A DNA stretch of 64,000 nt from JANOBD01 sp031411495 (GTDB lineage Bacteria > Planctomycetota > Phycisphaerae > Tepidisphaerales > Tepidisphaeraceae): the NCBI GenBank assembly GCA_031411495.1, contig JANOBD010000148.1, positions 139,195 through 203,194 of the forward strand, in the 5' to 3' direction. A program made the position numbers and the translations under genes. The notes below the pieces were generated by a model. It did not search any database. It was not told the DNA's origin and worked only from the letters and a program-made list of their open reading frames with translations. Below, piece by piece: positions 9,777-16,834 of the stretch. Every line of letters starts with the position of its first letter. The stretch's first letter is position 1.

Positions 9777-10349
9777 TCATTCCAGCGGCGGCAACTTCCC
9801 GAGCTTGCGCTGCAGGCTGCGGCGATGGATGCCGAGCTTTCGCGCCGCCTGCGAGATGTTTCCACCACAGTCGGCCAGAATGCGCTGAATGTGTTCCCAT
9901 TCGACGCGCGCGAGGCTCGGCGTGGTATCGGGCACCTGGGCGCCGGCGTCGGGGTCGCGCTCGAAGGTCTGCAGGATCTGATCGGTGTCGACCGGCTTGG
10001 TGAGGTAGTCGCGCGCGCCGCGCCGAACCGCTTCGACCGCCGTCGCAATGCTGCCGTATCCGGTCAGCACGATGATGTCGATGTCCGGATCGATCTTTGC
10101 CAGTTCGTTGATCAGGTCGAGCCCGCTCATGCCCGGCATGCGCATGTCGACGATCGCGCGTTCCGGCGAGTGTCGCTTGGCGAGCACGACGCCTTCCTCG
10201 GCGTTCGTCGCCTGATAGACCTCATAGCCGCGCTGGTTGAGGGCGCGCACGAGCCGGGTGCGGAAGATCTGATCGTCGTCCACCAGCAGGATGCGGGGGA
10301 GAGTGGACTTGACGGGCGCTACGCCCGCGTTGGGAGAAACCTGAGTCAT
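9777..10349 (-). CDS. regA: RegA/PrrA/ActR-type redox response regulator
   Basis: This 190-aa response regulator has a receiver domain with the acidic pocket VDDD (residues 23-26), the phosphoacceptor Asp68 in AIVDMRMPGM, Thr96 (VLTGYG) and Lys118 (LTKPVD). A proline-containing linker leads to a short Fis-type helix-turn-helix at about 148-186: WEHIQRILADCGGNISQAAR, then KLGIHRRSLQRKLGK. This arrangement and length are typical of RegA/PrrA/ActR, global redox regulators of respiration and carbon/nitrogen metabolism in proteobacteria. The gene overlaps the kinase gene by 4 bp (ATGA) and has a strong AAAGGAG site, so both are produced together. Its targets in this organism are unknown. Confidence 0.92.
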   Translation of the reverse strand: MTQVSPNAGVAPVKSTLPRILLVDDDQIFRTRLVRALNQRGYEVYQATNAEEGVVLAKRHSPERAIVDMRMPGMSGLDLINELAKIDPDIDIIVLTGYGSIATAVEAVRRGARDYLTKPVDTDQILQTFERDPDAGAQVPDTTPSLARVEWEHIQRILADCGGNISQAARKLGIHRRSLQRKLGKLPPLE

Positions 10350-11644
10350 AGGAGAGCTCCTTTCAAGCTCGGGTCCGCCTTGTTCGGCGAACTTCGGATC
10401 GGGAAATACAGTCGGGCGAGCGTCCCCTTGCCGGTGTGGCTGTGGAGCTCGAGTCGACCATCGTTGTTTTCAATCACCAGCTTCACCAGGAAGAGGCCCA
10501 TCCCCATGCCGCGGCCCATTTCCTTGGTGGTGAAGAACGGCTCGCCGGCGCGCTTGAGCACTTCCGGCGGCATTCCGCTGCCCTGGTCTTCGACTTCCAC
10601 CAGGATTTCCGTTTCGGTTTTCTTGAGCCGCAGGGCGATCGTCGAATCGGGTGGCGAGGCTTCGAATCCGTTGCGCAGCAACACGCCCACGGCGCGGAGA
10701 ATCGCCCGCGAAGAGAGGACGAACGACTCGGCGCCGGGGAAAACCTCCGGCAGCACATGGCACTTGCGATCTTCGGTGAGATCGGCGATCGCGCCTTCGA
10801 TGAACTCGGCGGCGCTGACCACGCGCGCCTCGTAGCGCAGGTCGTCGCCCACTTCAAGTCGCATCCGATTGAGAATGCCGCGGCAGCGATCGACCTCGGT
10901 ACGGATCAGCTTCGCGTCTTCGACGATACCTTCATCCACGCCGGCCTTGATCGCGGCGATTTCGAGTTCCTTCGAGACGATGGCGATCGTTCCCAATGGC
11001 GAGCCGAGCTCGTGGGCGGCGCCGGCGGCGAGGGCCGTCACCGCGGCAAATCGGGCGCTTCGCTCGCTGCGCTCGCGCATCTGTGCCAGTTGGAAATCCC
11101 GCGTGAGCAGCGATCGGTGAAGCTGTCCGACAAAGTAGGCGATCAGGAAAGCGATCAGAACCAGCGACACCCATGCCCCGACATTCGTCGCCCAACTGGG
11201 CAGGCTTTGCCCCTCCGTGGAGAGCGTGACGTGCCAGGCGAATTGCAGCCCGAAGCATGCGGCCGAGAGCGCGACGACCGTCCACGACCACGCCGGGCTC
11301 AGCAGGAGCACGGCAAGGACGATATGGACGACGTAGAGCGTGCAAAACGGATTAGTCGGGCCGCCGGTCAGCGCCAGAATCGCACTGAGGAGCAGGACAT
11401 CGACGAGCATCACGCCCGGCAGCAGCCACGGCGGCGGCGAGCGGCGAAGGGACGAAAACTGCAGGAAGAGGTTGGTGACCAGCGTCGCCGCGATCACGCA
11501 GCCGATCGCCACCAGCGGTAATTTGATCCCCAGCACAATCACCGCGACCGCGGTTGCGGCAAGCTGTCCGAACACGGCCAGCCAGCGAATCCGCGTGAGC
11601 CAGTTCACGACGATCTGCGGGGCTTCTGCGGACGGCGTACGCAT
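10346..11644 (-). CDS. regB: RegB/PrrB-type membrane redox sensor histidine kinase
   Basis: This 432-aa kinase has six predicted membrane helices (about 14-40, 42-63, 73-95, 100-116, 119-137 and 156-175). Residues 94-100 read GGPTNPF, an exact match to the GGXXNPF quinone-binding heptapeptide of RegB/PrrB. The phosphorylated His211 sits in AAGAAHELGSPLGTI, and Cys254 (EVDRCRG), 43 residues later, corresponds to the redox-box cysteine of RegB. The ATP-binding domain has LLRNGFEASPP (N box), EDQGSGMPPE (G1) and GRGMGMGLFLVKLV (G2). By family knowledge it senses ubiquinone/menaquinone redox state. No ribosome site precedes ATG 11644, but TTATAT lies just upstream, so a leaderless message is possible. 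Confidence 0.93.
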   Translation of the reverse strand: MRTPSAEAPQIVVNWLTRIRWLAVFGQLAATAVAVIVLGIKLPLVAIGCVIAATLVTNLFLQFSSLRRSPPPWLLPGVMLVDVLLLSAILALTGGPTNPFCTLYVVHIVLAVLLLSPAWSWTVVALSAACFGLQFAWHVTLSTEGQSLPSWATNVGAWVSLVLIAFLIAYFVGQLHRSLLTRDFQLAQMRERSERSARFAAVTALAAGAAHELGSPLGTIAIVSKELEIAAIKAGVDEGIVEDAKLIRTEVDRCRGILNRMRLEVGDDLRYEARVVSAAEFIEGAIADLTEDRKCHVLPEVFPGAESFVLSSRAILRAVGVLLRNGFEASPPDSTIALRLKKTETEILVEVEDQGSGMPPEVLKRAGEPFFTTKEMGRGMGMGLFLVKLVIENNDGRLELHSHTGKGTLARLYFPIRSSPNKADPSLKGALL

Positions 11645-11715
11645 ATCGGATATAATTGTCTTTTTATCCTTGAAGGCAAGTGGTCGTGCGAGATTCTGTC
11701 ACCTGCGACGATTCG

Positions 11716-12381
11716 TCACGGCTTGGCCGGCTGAGTTGTCGCGGCGAAAGCGACGTTTATCCGGTCATCCAGCGTCTTTCCGTCGATCGAATATCGCATC
11801 TCCAGCGAATCGATCGGATCCGTGCCCGGAACTTCCAGGATCATCCAGATGACGCTGTCGGGGGGCAGCATGTACCCATAGCGCTGCAGCTCTGCACGCA
11901 CGTCGAGCGTTAACATCTTCTGCTCATACGCATTCAGCTTCGCGGGCCATTCCTTTGCGCCGCGGTGCGCGGTGAATTGGAAGAGCGACGGCAGCGGGGC
12001 GAACTTCGAGTTCCATCCGATGAGCGCGACATGAAAGGCGCCGCCGTCCGCGCCCGTGGCGATGCACTGCAGTGAGCGCTTCTCCGACATCACCGGCTTT
12101 GCGTCGGGTCCGCTGCCGATTCGAACCAGGCCCGATTGAAGGTGGAGGAATTGCGTCGCGATCGAATCGACGAACTCGCTCGTTGCCGGCGGCACGATGC
12201 GCGGCAGCGCCGGGTTCGCGGGGTTCGGATCGTTGTACACAACCGCCGACTGCGGCGCCGGCGGATTCATGCCCGCCGCGCCCTTCTTGTATGCCTTCAT
12301 GGTCATGATGGTCAGCCCCGGCGCCATCACGGCCATAAACACTGCGAGAAAGATCCAGTTCGCCCGCGTTTCGCTCTTCAT
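11716..12381 (-). CDS. Membrane-anchored hypothetical protein with ATQP tail
   Basis: This 221-aa protein starts at ATG 12381 (MKSETRANWIFLAVFMAVMA), with TGGAG eight bases upstream. One N-terminal membrane helix (about 10-30) leads into an extracytoplasmic region beginning with a Pro/Asn-rich linker. Residues around SLQCIATGADGGAFHVALIG and ELQRYGYMLPPDSVIWMILE look like a folded domain, but I do not recognise the family. The C-terminus ends AATTQPAKP, resembling tails on other exported proteins here. It is divergent from the exported CX4CH protein at 12525 and lies 71 bases upstream of regB on the same strand. Function unknown. Confidence 0.75.
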   Translation of the reverse strand: MKSETRANWIFLAVFMAVMAPGLTIMTMKAYKKGAAGMNPPAPQSAVVYNDPNPANPALPRIVPPATSEFVDSIATQFLHLQSGLVRIGSGPDAKPVMSEKRSLQCIATGADGGAFHVALIGWNSKFAPLPSLFQFTAHRGAKEWPAKLNAYEQKMLTLDVRAELQRYGYMLPPDSVIWMILEVPGTDPIDSLEMRYSIDGKTLDDRINVAFAATTQPAKP

Positions 12382-12524
12382 GGTGTCAACTCCAGGATCC
12401 GATCGTAGCGGGCCAACGGGCGCAACTGAAAGCCGCCGGCGGAATGTCTTGCAGATTCCCGCCGGTGCCTTAGGCTCTCCTCCGAGCGACACCGTTTCGC
12501 ACTTTTTGACACCAGGAGCCAGGC

Positions 12525-13787
12525 ATGAAACGTCGCACCGTCGCCGCCGCACTGATGCTGCTCACGACGACGGCATTCGTCCTCGCCGGAAAGCAGGGGA
12601 GCGTCGTCACCGTCGGCGGCGACCGCATCACCGGCGACATTACTGAAACCCGTGAAACCATCACCATCGTCCGCAAGGGGGTCACGACGGTCTTTCCGCG
12701 CGACGAGATCGTGAATATCGATTACTCCACCTATGCCGAGCGGTTCGAAATCGCCCTCAAGGCGCTCGCCGCCGACGATGTGGATGGCCGGCTCACGCTC
12801 GCGCGGGAGGCGTTTGACCAGCGTGAATACGTTCTCGCTCAGCGCGCCGTCGACGAAGCGATCAACATCAACCCCTTGAGCCGTGCGGCAATGGAACTGA
12901 GCCATTCCATCACCAGCCAGATCACATTGGATGCGCAGAAGAAAAAGCCCGCCAGCGCGCCAACCCCGGCATCTCCAAGCACGACCGATCCCGCCACCAC
13001 CGCGCCGAACCGGGAGTTCACGCCCGACAAGCGCCATTTTCGCGGCATGAATCCCGACCAGATCAACATCGTCCGGCAAAAGGAACTCCAGACCGGAGAC
13101 AACGTGCGCGTTCAGTTCCGCAACAACGTCAAGAAGGCGTTCGTCGACGCGCAGCCGGGCATGACCTTCCGCGACTTCAGCACCCTCACCGACACCGCGC
13201 AGGCGCTGCAGATCCTTCAGCGCGGAACCGATGACCAGAAGCGCGATGTGATGATCCTCTCGGACCCGACGTCGATCCAGAGTTTCGGGCGACGGCTGCA
13301 GACCGCCGTCCTGCAGGGCTGCGCGACCAGCCAGTGTCACGGTGGGAACGCGGCCGGCAATTTCAAGCTCCTCAGCGGCACGCCGGACGGGTCGACGCTC
13401 GTCACGAACTTCTACCTGCTCATGCAGTACCGCCAGAGGAACAAGAATGTCGATGGGTCGGTGTTCGCGCCGGATGAGAGTCAGATGGTCGATCGCGGCC
13501 ACGCGCGCGAGTCGCTGCTCTATCAGTTCGCGCTGCCGCGTGCGCGGGCGACGGTGAAACACCCCGAGGTCCGCCGCTGGGACGGCATCGTGACCAACGA
13601 GACGGACCGACTCGCGACCGACATCGAGACGTGGATGAACAAGGAACTCGCGCCGGTCGCGCCGCAGTACGGATTCGACTTCTCGCTGCTTCCCACGACC
13701 CAGCCTGCCACCGAGCCGACGACCGCGGCAGCGCAAGCGACCGAAGAAACGCCCACGACCGATCCTGCCACGAAATCCGCCGATTGA
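12525..13787 (+). CDS. Exported protein with a CX4CH motif and TPR-like segment
   Basis: This 420-aa protein has a signal peptide (MKRRTVAAALMLLTTTAFVL, cut near AGKQG) and an AGGAG ribosome site. Residues 25-70 are rich in short beta strands (GDRITGDITETRETITIVR) with an FPRDEIVNIDY ending. A short TPR-like unit follows (AREAFDQREYVLAQRAVDEA). After a Pro/Thr linker a second domain contains CATSQCHGG, a CX4CH motif that could bind haem with unusual spacing or a metal. The C-terminus is a Thr/Pro/Ala-rich tail. It resembles exported planctomycete proteins fused to cytochrome-like domains, but no precise function can be given. The small membrane gene at 13795 follows after 7 bases. Confidence 0.75.
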   Translation: MKRRTVAAALMLLTTTAFVLAGKQGSVVTVGGDRITGDITETRETITIVRKGVTTVFPRDEIVNIDYSTYAERFEIALKALAADDVDGRLTLAREAFDQREYVLAQRAVDEAININPLSRAAMELSHSITSQITLDAQKKKPASAPTPASPSTTDPATTAPNREFTPDKRHFRGMNPDQINIVRQKELQTGDNVRVQFRNNVKKAFVDAQPGMTFRDFSTLTDTAQALQILQRGTDDQKRDVMILSDPTSIQSFGRRLQTAVLQGCATSQCHGGNAAGNFKLLSGTPDGSTLVTNFYLLMQYRQRNKNVDGSVFAPDESQMVDRGHARESLLYQFALPRARATVKHPEVRRWDGIVTNETDRLATDIETWMNKELAPVAPQYGFDFSLLPTTQPATEPTTAAAQATEETPTTDPATKSAD

Positions 13788-13794
13788 GATCACG

Positions 13795-14229
13795 ATGTCG
13801 CCGATCTATTTGCTGACCATCCTCGTGGGCGCGTTCGTGGCGATCCTGACGATCGACCATGGCTACCGCCGCCGCCGCGCGTCGCTGATCGCCGGGATCG
13901 GCGCCGAGTTCAAGATGAACTATTCGCCGCTAGATCGCTTCGCGCTCACCGAGCGCCTGTCCGCTTCGCCGCGCTGGTTGATGCGCGCCAGCGACCTGAG
14001 CGTGAAGGACGTGCTGTATGCGTCGCAGAACGGCATGCGCTGCTTCGTCGCGACGGCCAAGTGCCGCTGGTCGCTGGATCAGGAGGTGAGCCGATTCGTC
14101 ATTCGCATCACCGAGCGAGCCGATCACCAATCCGATTTCGAGATCGCGTGGGAAGCGAGCGATCACTCGCCAGGCGATGCGGCGGTCTATCGGAAACTGC
14201 TCGGCGAGTGGTGTGGGCAGGGACGGTAA
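13795..14229 (+). CDS. Small membrane-anchored hypothetical protein
   Basis: This 144-aa protein has one N-terminal membrane helix (IYLLTILVGAFVAILTI) followed by a basic stop-transfer stretch (GYRRRRAS), placing the remaining 120 residues in the cytoplasm. The soluble part contains LTERLSASPRWLMRASDLSV and a Cys pair region RCFVATAKCRW. It starts 7 bases after the CX4CH protein, so the two are probably one transcript. No family is recognised. Confidence 0.7.
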   Translation: MSPIYLLTILVGAFVAILTIDHGYRRRRASLIAGIGAEFKMNYSPLDRFALTERLSASPRWLMRASDLSVKDVLYASQNGMRCFVATAKCRWSLDQEVSRFVIRITERADHQSDFEIAWEASDHSPGDAAVYRKLLGEWCGQGR

Positions 14230-14367
14230 GTCCAAGTCGTCTGCGTGCGCGCAAAGGACATAACGTAATGCCGCCCGCGGCCTGGCCCGCCGCAGTGTCG
14301 GCCGGTTCGGCGTCGCGGTCGCCACGCCACACGGCCATCGCGACTCATCGGGCTCGCCCACCGGCGT

Positions 14368-15252
14368 TCACTCCACGGCCCAGCTGATCTGTCGGGGCAG
14401 ATAGACGTAGTGGTAGAGGCTCTCCTCGGGCTGGAGGATCACTTTGGCCGTCGGCTTGTAGCGACGGTCCTCCATGTCGGTGAGCAGCACCGGTTTGGTC
14501 GAGCCGTCGGGGAGCGTCGCGACGGCCGAGACCTCGTAGTTTGCGGCGGGCAGGTCGTTCAAGTTGTCGAACCCGCTCCCGTCCGCCCGCCACGTTCGCT
14601 CGACGGTCAACTGCTTGCCCTCGGAGCCGTCGATCAGCTTCGAGGTCGGCTTCAACGTCCAGGTGACCTTGCTGCCGTCGGGCAGCGGTTTCACGTTCTG
14701 CCCGATGTCGTCCCGAAACGTCGAGGCGATCAGGCGGATCGTGCTGCCGAACCAGTGCGTCGCATTGTTGGCATCCGGATTTGGCGTGCCCGGCCGGGCT
14801 CCGGTCAGGCGCCAGACGAAGTTCTGCGCGATGCCCGGCGTGCTTTCGCGCGTGCCCTTCGCGGGGTCGACCGGTTCGAGCCAGAGGCTGTACTTCTTGC
14901 CCTCGAACGGGACGGTGATCGTGCCGTAGGGCGGCTTGAACAGGCCCTGCGGGAGCTTGAGGTTGAACGTGCCGTCCGCGCCGACCGGGGGCTTGAAGGT
15001 GTTGTTCTCGCCGACCTCGGTGACGCCGCTGATGCTGACTTCGTACTCGACGCCGGCCGTCGTGATCGGCGATCCATCCGCGCGGGTGATGCGGCCGGTG
15101 AAATGGCCGGGCTCGGCGGGCGCGTTGGCGGCGGCATCCGTCTTCCCGCCGGGCGGGGCCGCGGCGGTGCTGGATGAGCCGTCACAGCCGATCGAACCGG
15201 CAACGGCCACCACGAGCAGCAAGGCCAGACGATGCGAAAGCCGATCATTCAT
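14368..15252 (-). CDS. Lipoprotein with carboxypeptidase-regulatory-like beta domain
   Basis: This 294-aa protein starts MNDRLSHRLALLLVVAVAGS, followed by the lipobox-type IGC, so it is probably a lipoprotein. A GGAAAGAG site precedes ATG 15252; a longer in-frame reading to 15333 lacks support. An Ala/Pro-rich linker precedes FTGRITRADGSPITTAGVEY, typical of a carboxypeptidase regulatory-like or transthyretin-like beta sandwich. Later come NATHWFGSTIRL and LPRQISWAVE at the C-terminus. Related planctomycete proteins are anchored in the envelope and of unknown role. Long plus-strand frames here are shadows. Confidence 0.75.
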   Translation of the reverse strand: MNDRLSHRLALLLVVAVAGSIGCDGSSSTAAAPPGGKTDAAANAPAEPGHFTGRITRADGSPITTAGVEYEVSISGVTEVGENNTFKPPVGADGTFNLKLPQGLFKPPYGTITVPFEGKKYSLWLEPVDPAKGTRESTPGIAQNFVWRLTGARPGTPNPDANNATHWFGSTIRLIASTFRDDIGQNVKPLPDGSKVTWTLKPTSKLIDGSEGKQLTVERTWRADGSGFDNLNDLPAANYEVSAVATLPDGSTKPVLLTDMEDRRYKPTAKVILQPEESLYHYVYLPRQISWAVE

Positions 15253-15928
15253 AGAACTCTTTCCGTGCGGGGTAACATCCATTAACGAGCCATTGGGTCC
15301 GGTTAGCGCCAACCGCAATAGCCCCCTTGGCATTGACGCAACTCTAAGTGCCGGCAGAGGTGGGTCAATTCAAATTGCGAAGAATGCGTTCCCTCCAACG
15401 AGGCGCGAATCGTGTTTGTGCATCGGCAAACGCGGGCCGGCGACTTGCGGTCCCTTTCCGCAGAATGTCCGACGCTCGCGCGAAACGTCGGCAGCTCTCG
15501 CCAAATCGGCAATGCTCAGAGACACAGGGACAATCAAAGGACTGGGAACTCGTTGTCGAACGTCGAGCGTGCACACGATTCATTCCCGTAAAGTAAACGC
15601 GACTGCGAACGCGTTTTGGATCGCCGCTCACAATTGAGCATCGATCGGCGTGCATTCAAGCGTCTTCGCCTCAGGCCGTTACCGATCGTCGTCCCGCCTT
15701 GTGCGCTGCGCGCAAACGCGTTTTCGCGCAGCGCGCGCGGATATTGGAAGCGCTCATTGAAAAGGAAATACGCGGCACCGATCGACGGGCGCATTCGATG
15801 ACCCGCGGTGACCCACAATGACCCATTTCGGAGCAGTTTCGGATGCCCATCTTTCCACGCAGGCTGCCGGATCAATGCGTCGTGCCGGGACCGACTCCAG
15901 GGCGGGGGCGATGGCTCTCCTGCGGTGT
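15253..15928. other. Long intergenic region with hairpin and TGACCC repeats
   Basis: No credible gene was seen in these 676 bases. They contain a 10-bp-stem hairpin at 15703-15734, which recurs in similar form at 61620, and three TGACCC repeats at exact 10-bp spacing (15799, 15809, 15819). The segment separates the lipoprotein gene from the 3' end of scpA. Confidence 0.6.
15703..15734. repeat. GCGCTGCGC hairpin element, copy 1
   Basis: GCGCTGCGCG (15703-15712) and CGCGCAGCGC (15725-15734) pair perfectly over 10 bp around the loop CAAACGCGTTTT. An element with the same arms and a similar A-rich/GCG/T-rich loop lies at 61620-61651. Confidence 0.7.
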
Positions 15929-16834
15929 TTACTCCGGATTCGCATCGTCGTCGAGCGGCTCGGCGGGCTCTTCATCGGCCAGGTGCAGGCTGGCGCCGCG
16001 GAAGGTCTTGCGGTGCTCTTCGGGTGCGATCTCGAGGGCGATGTCGTCCGTCTCGTCGCTGAATCGGGCGATGACCCGCTTCTCGCGGATCAGTTCCAGC
16101 AGCGCGAGGAAGACGCCGATCATCTCGCTGCGCGATCGCCGCGCGACGAACAGCTGCTTGAGGGTTTGTGCGCCGTCGCGCTGGAGCCGGTCCTCGATGT
16201 CGGCGGCGTGGAGGTCGATCGGCGTGTCGTCGTCGACGACCTCGTGGACCTTCTTCCGGACGCCGATCTCGCCCATCAGCTTGGTGAACGCGCCCAGCAG
16301 ATCCCAGATCTGCACTTCGTCGAGGTCCAGCGGCGGCGGCTCGTCGGACTTTTCTTCGCGGAGCGCGGGCTGCCTTGGGAAGCGGCTTTGGAAGGTCTTC
16401 TGTTGTCGCTCGAGCGCGCTGGCGTGGTCTTTGAAGCGCTTGTACTCGAGCAGCTGCTTGATGAGCTCGGCCCGCGGATCGGCGAGCTGGTCGGCGGCGG
16501 TGGGCGAGCCGTCTTCGCTCACAGCCGGCGGCGTTGGGAGGAGCATGGCGCTCTTGATCTCCATCAGCGTCGCCGCCATCACCAGGAAGTCGCCGATGGT
16601 GTCGATGTCGATACCGTGCTCGTCCTTGGCCGAGCGCAGGAGGTCGATGTAGTGGATATAGCTTTCGGTGATCCGCGCGATGGGGATGTCGAACACGTCC
16701 AGCTCATCGCGCTTGATGAGATAGAGCAGGAGGTCCATCGGACCGTTGAAGACATCGAGTTCGACTCGCCAATCCATCGCACCATCCTTGATAACCCGCA
16801 TCGTAACGATCCGCGTCGACGCGGCCAGCTTCAT
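15929..16834 (-). CDS. scpA: Segregation and condensation protein A
   Basis: This 301-aa kleisin subunit of the SMC-ScpAB complex compacts and segregates the chromosome. The kleisin core begins with the hallmark FNGPMDLLLYLIKRDELDVF and IPIARITESYIHYI. It continues with GDFLVMAATLMEIKSAMLLP and ends in a winged-helix-like region (IGVFLALLELIREKRVIARF). The ATG at 16834 overlaps the stop of the LptC-like gene as ATGA, suggesting coupling. An internal ATG at 16777 (MDWRVELDVF) with GGATGG upstream is the alternative and matches the usual N-terminus better. scpB is not in the window. Confidence 0.93.
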   Translation of the reverse strand: MKLAASTRIVTMRVIKDGAMDWRVELDVFNGPMDLLLYLIKRDELDVFDIPIARITESYIHYIDLLRSAKDEHGIDIDTIGDFLVMAATLMEIKSAMLLPTPPAVSEDGSPTAADQLADPRAELIKQLLEYKRFKDHASALERQQKTFQSRFPRQPALREEKSDEPPPLDLDEVQIWDLLGAFTKLMGEIGVRKKVHEVVDDDTPIDLHAADIEDRLQRDGAQTLKQLFVARRSRSEMIGVFLALLELIREKRVIARFSDETDDIALEIAPEEHRKTFRGASLHLADEEPAEPLDDDANPE

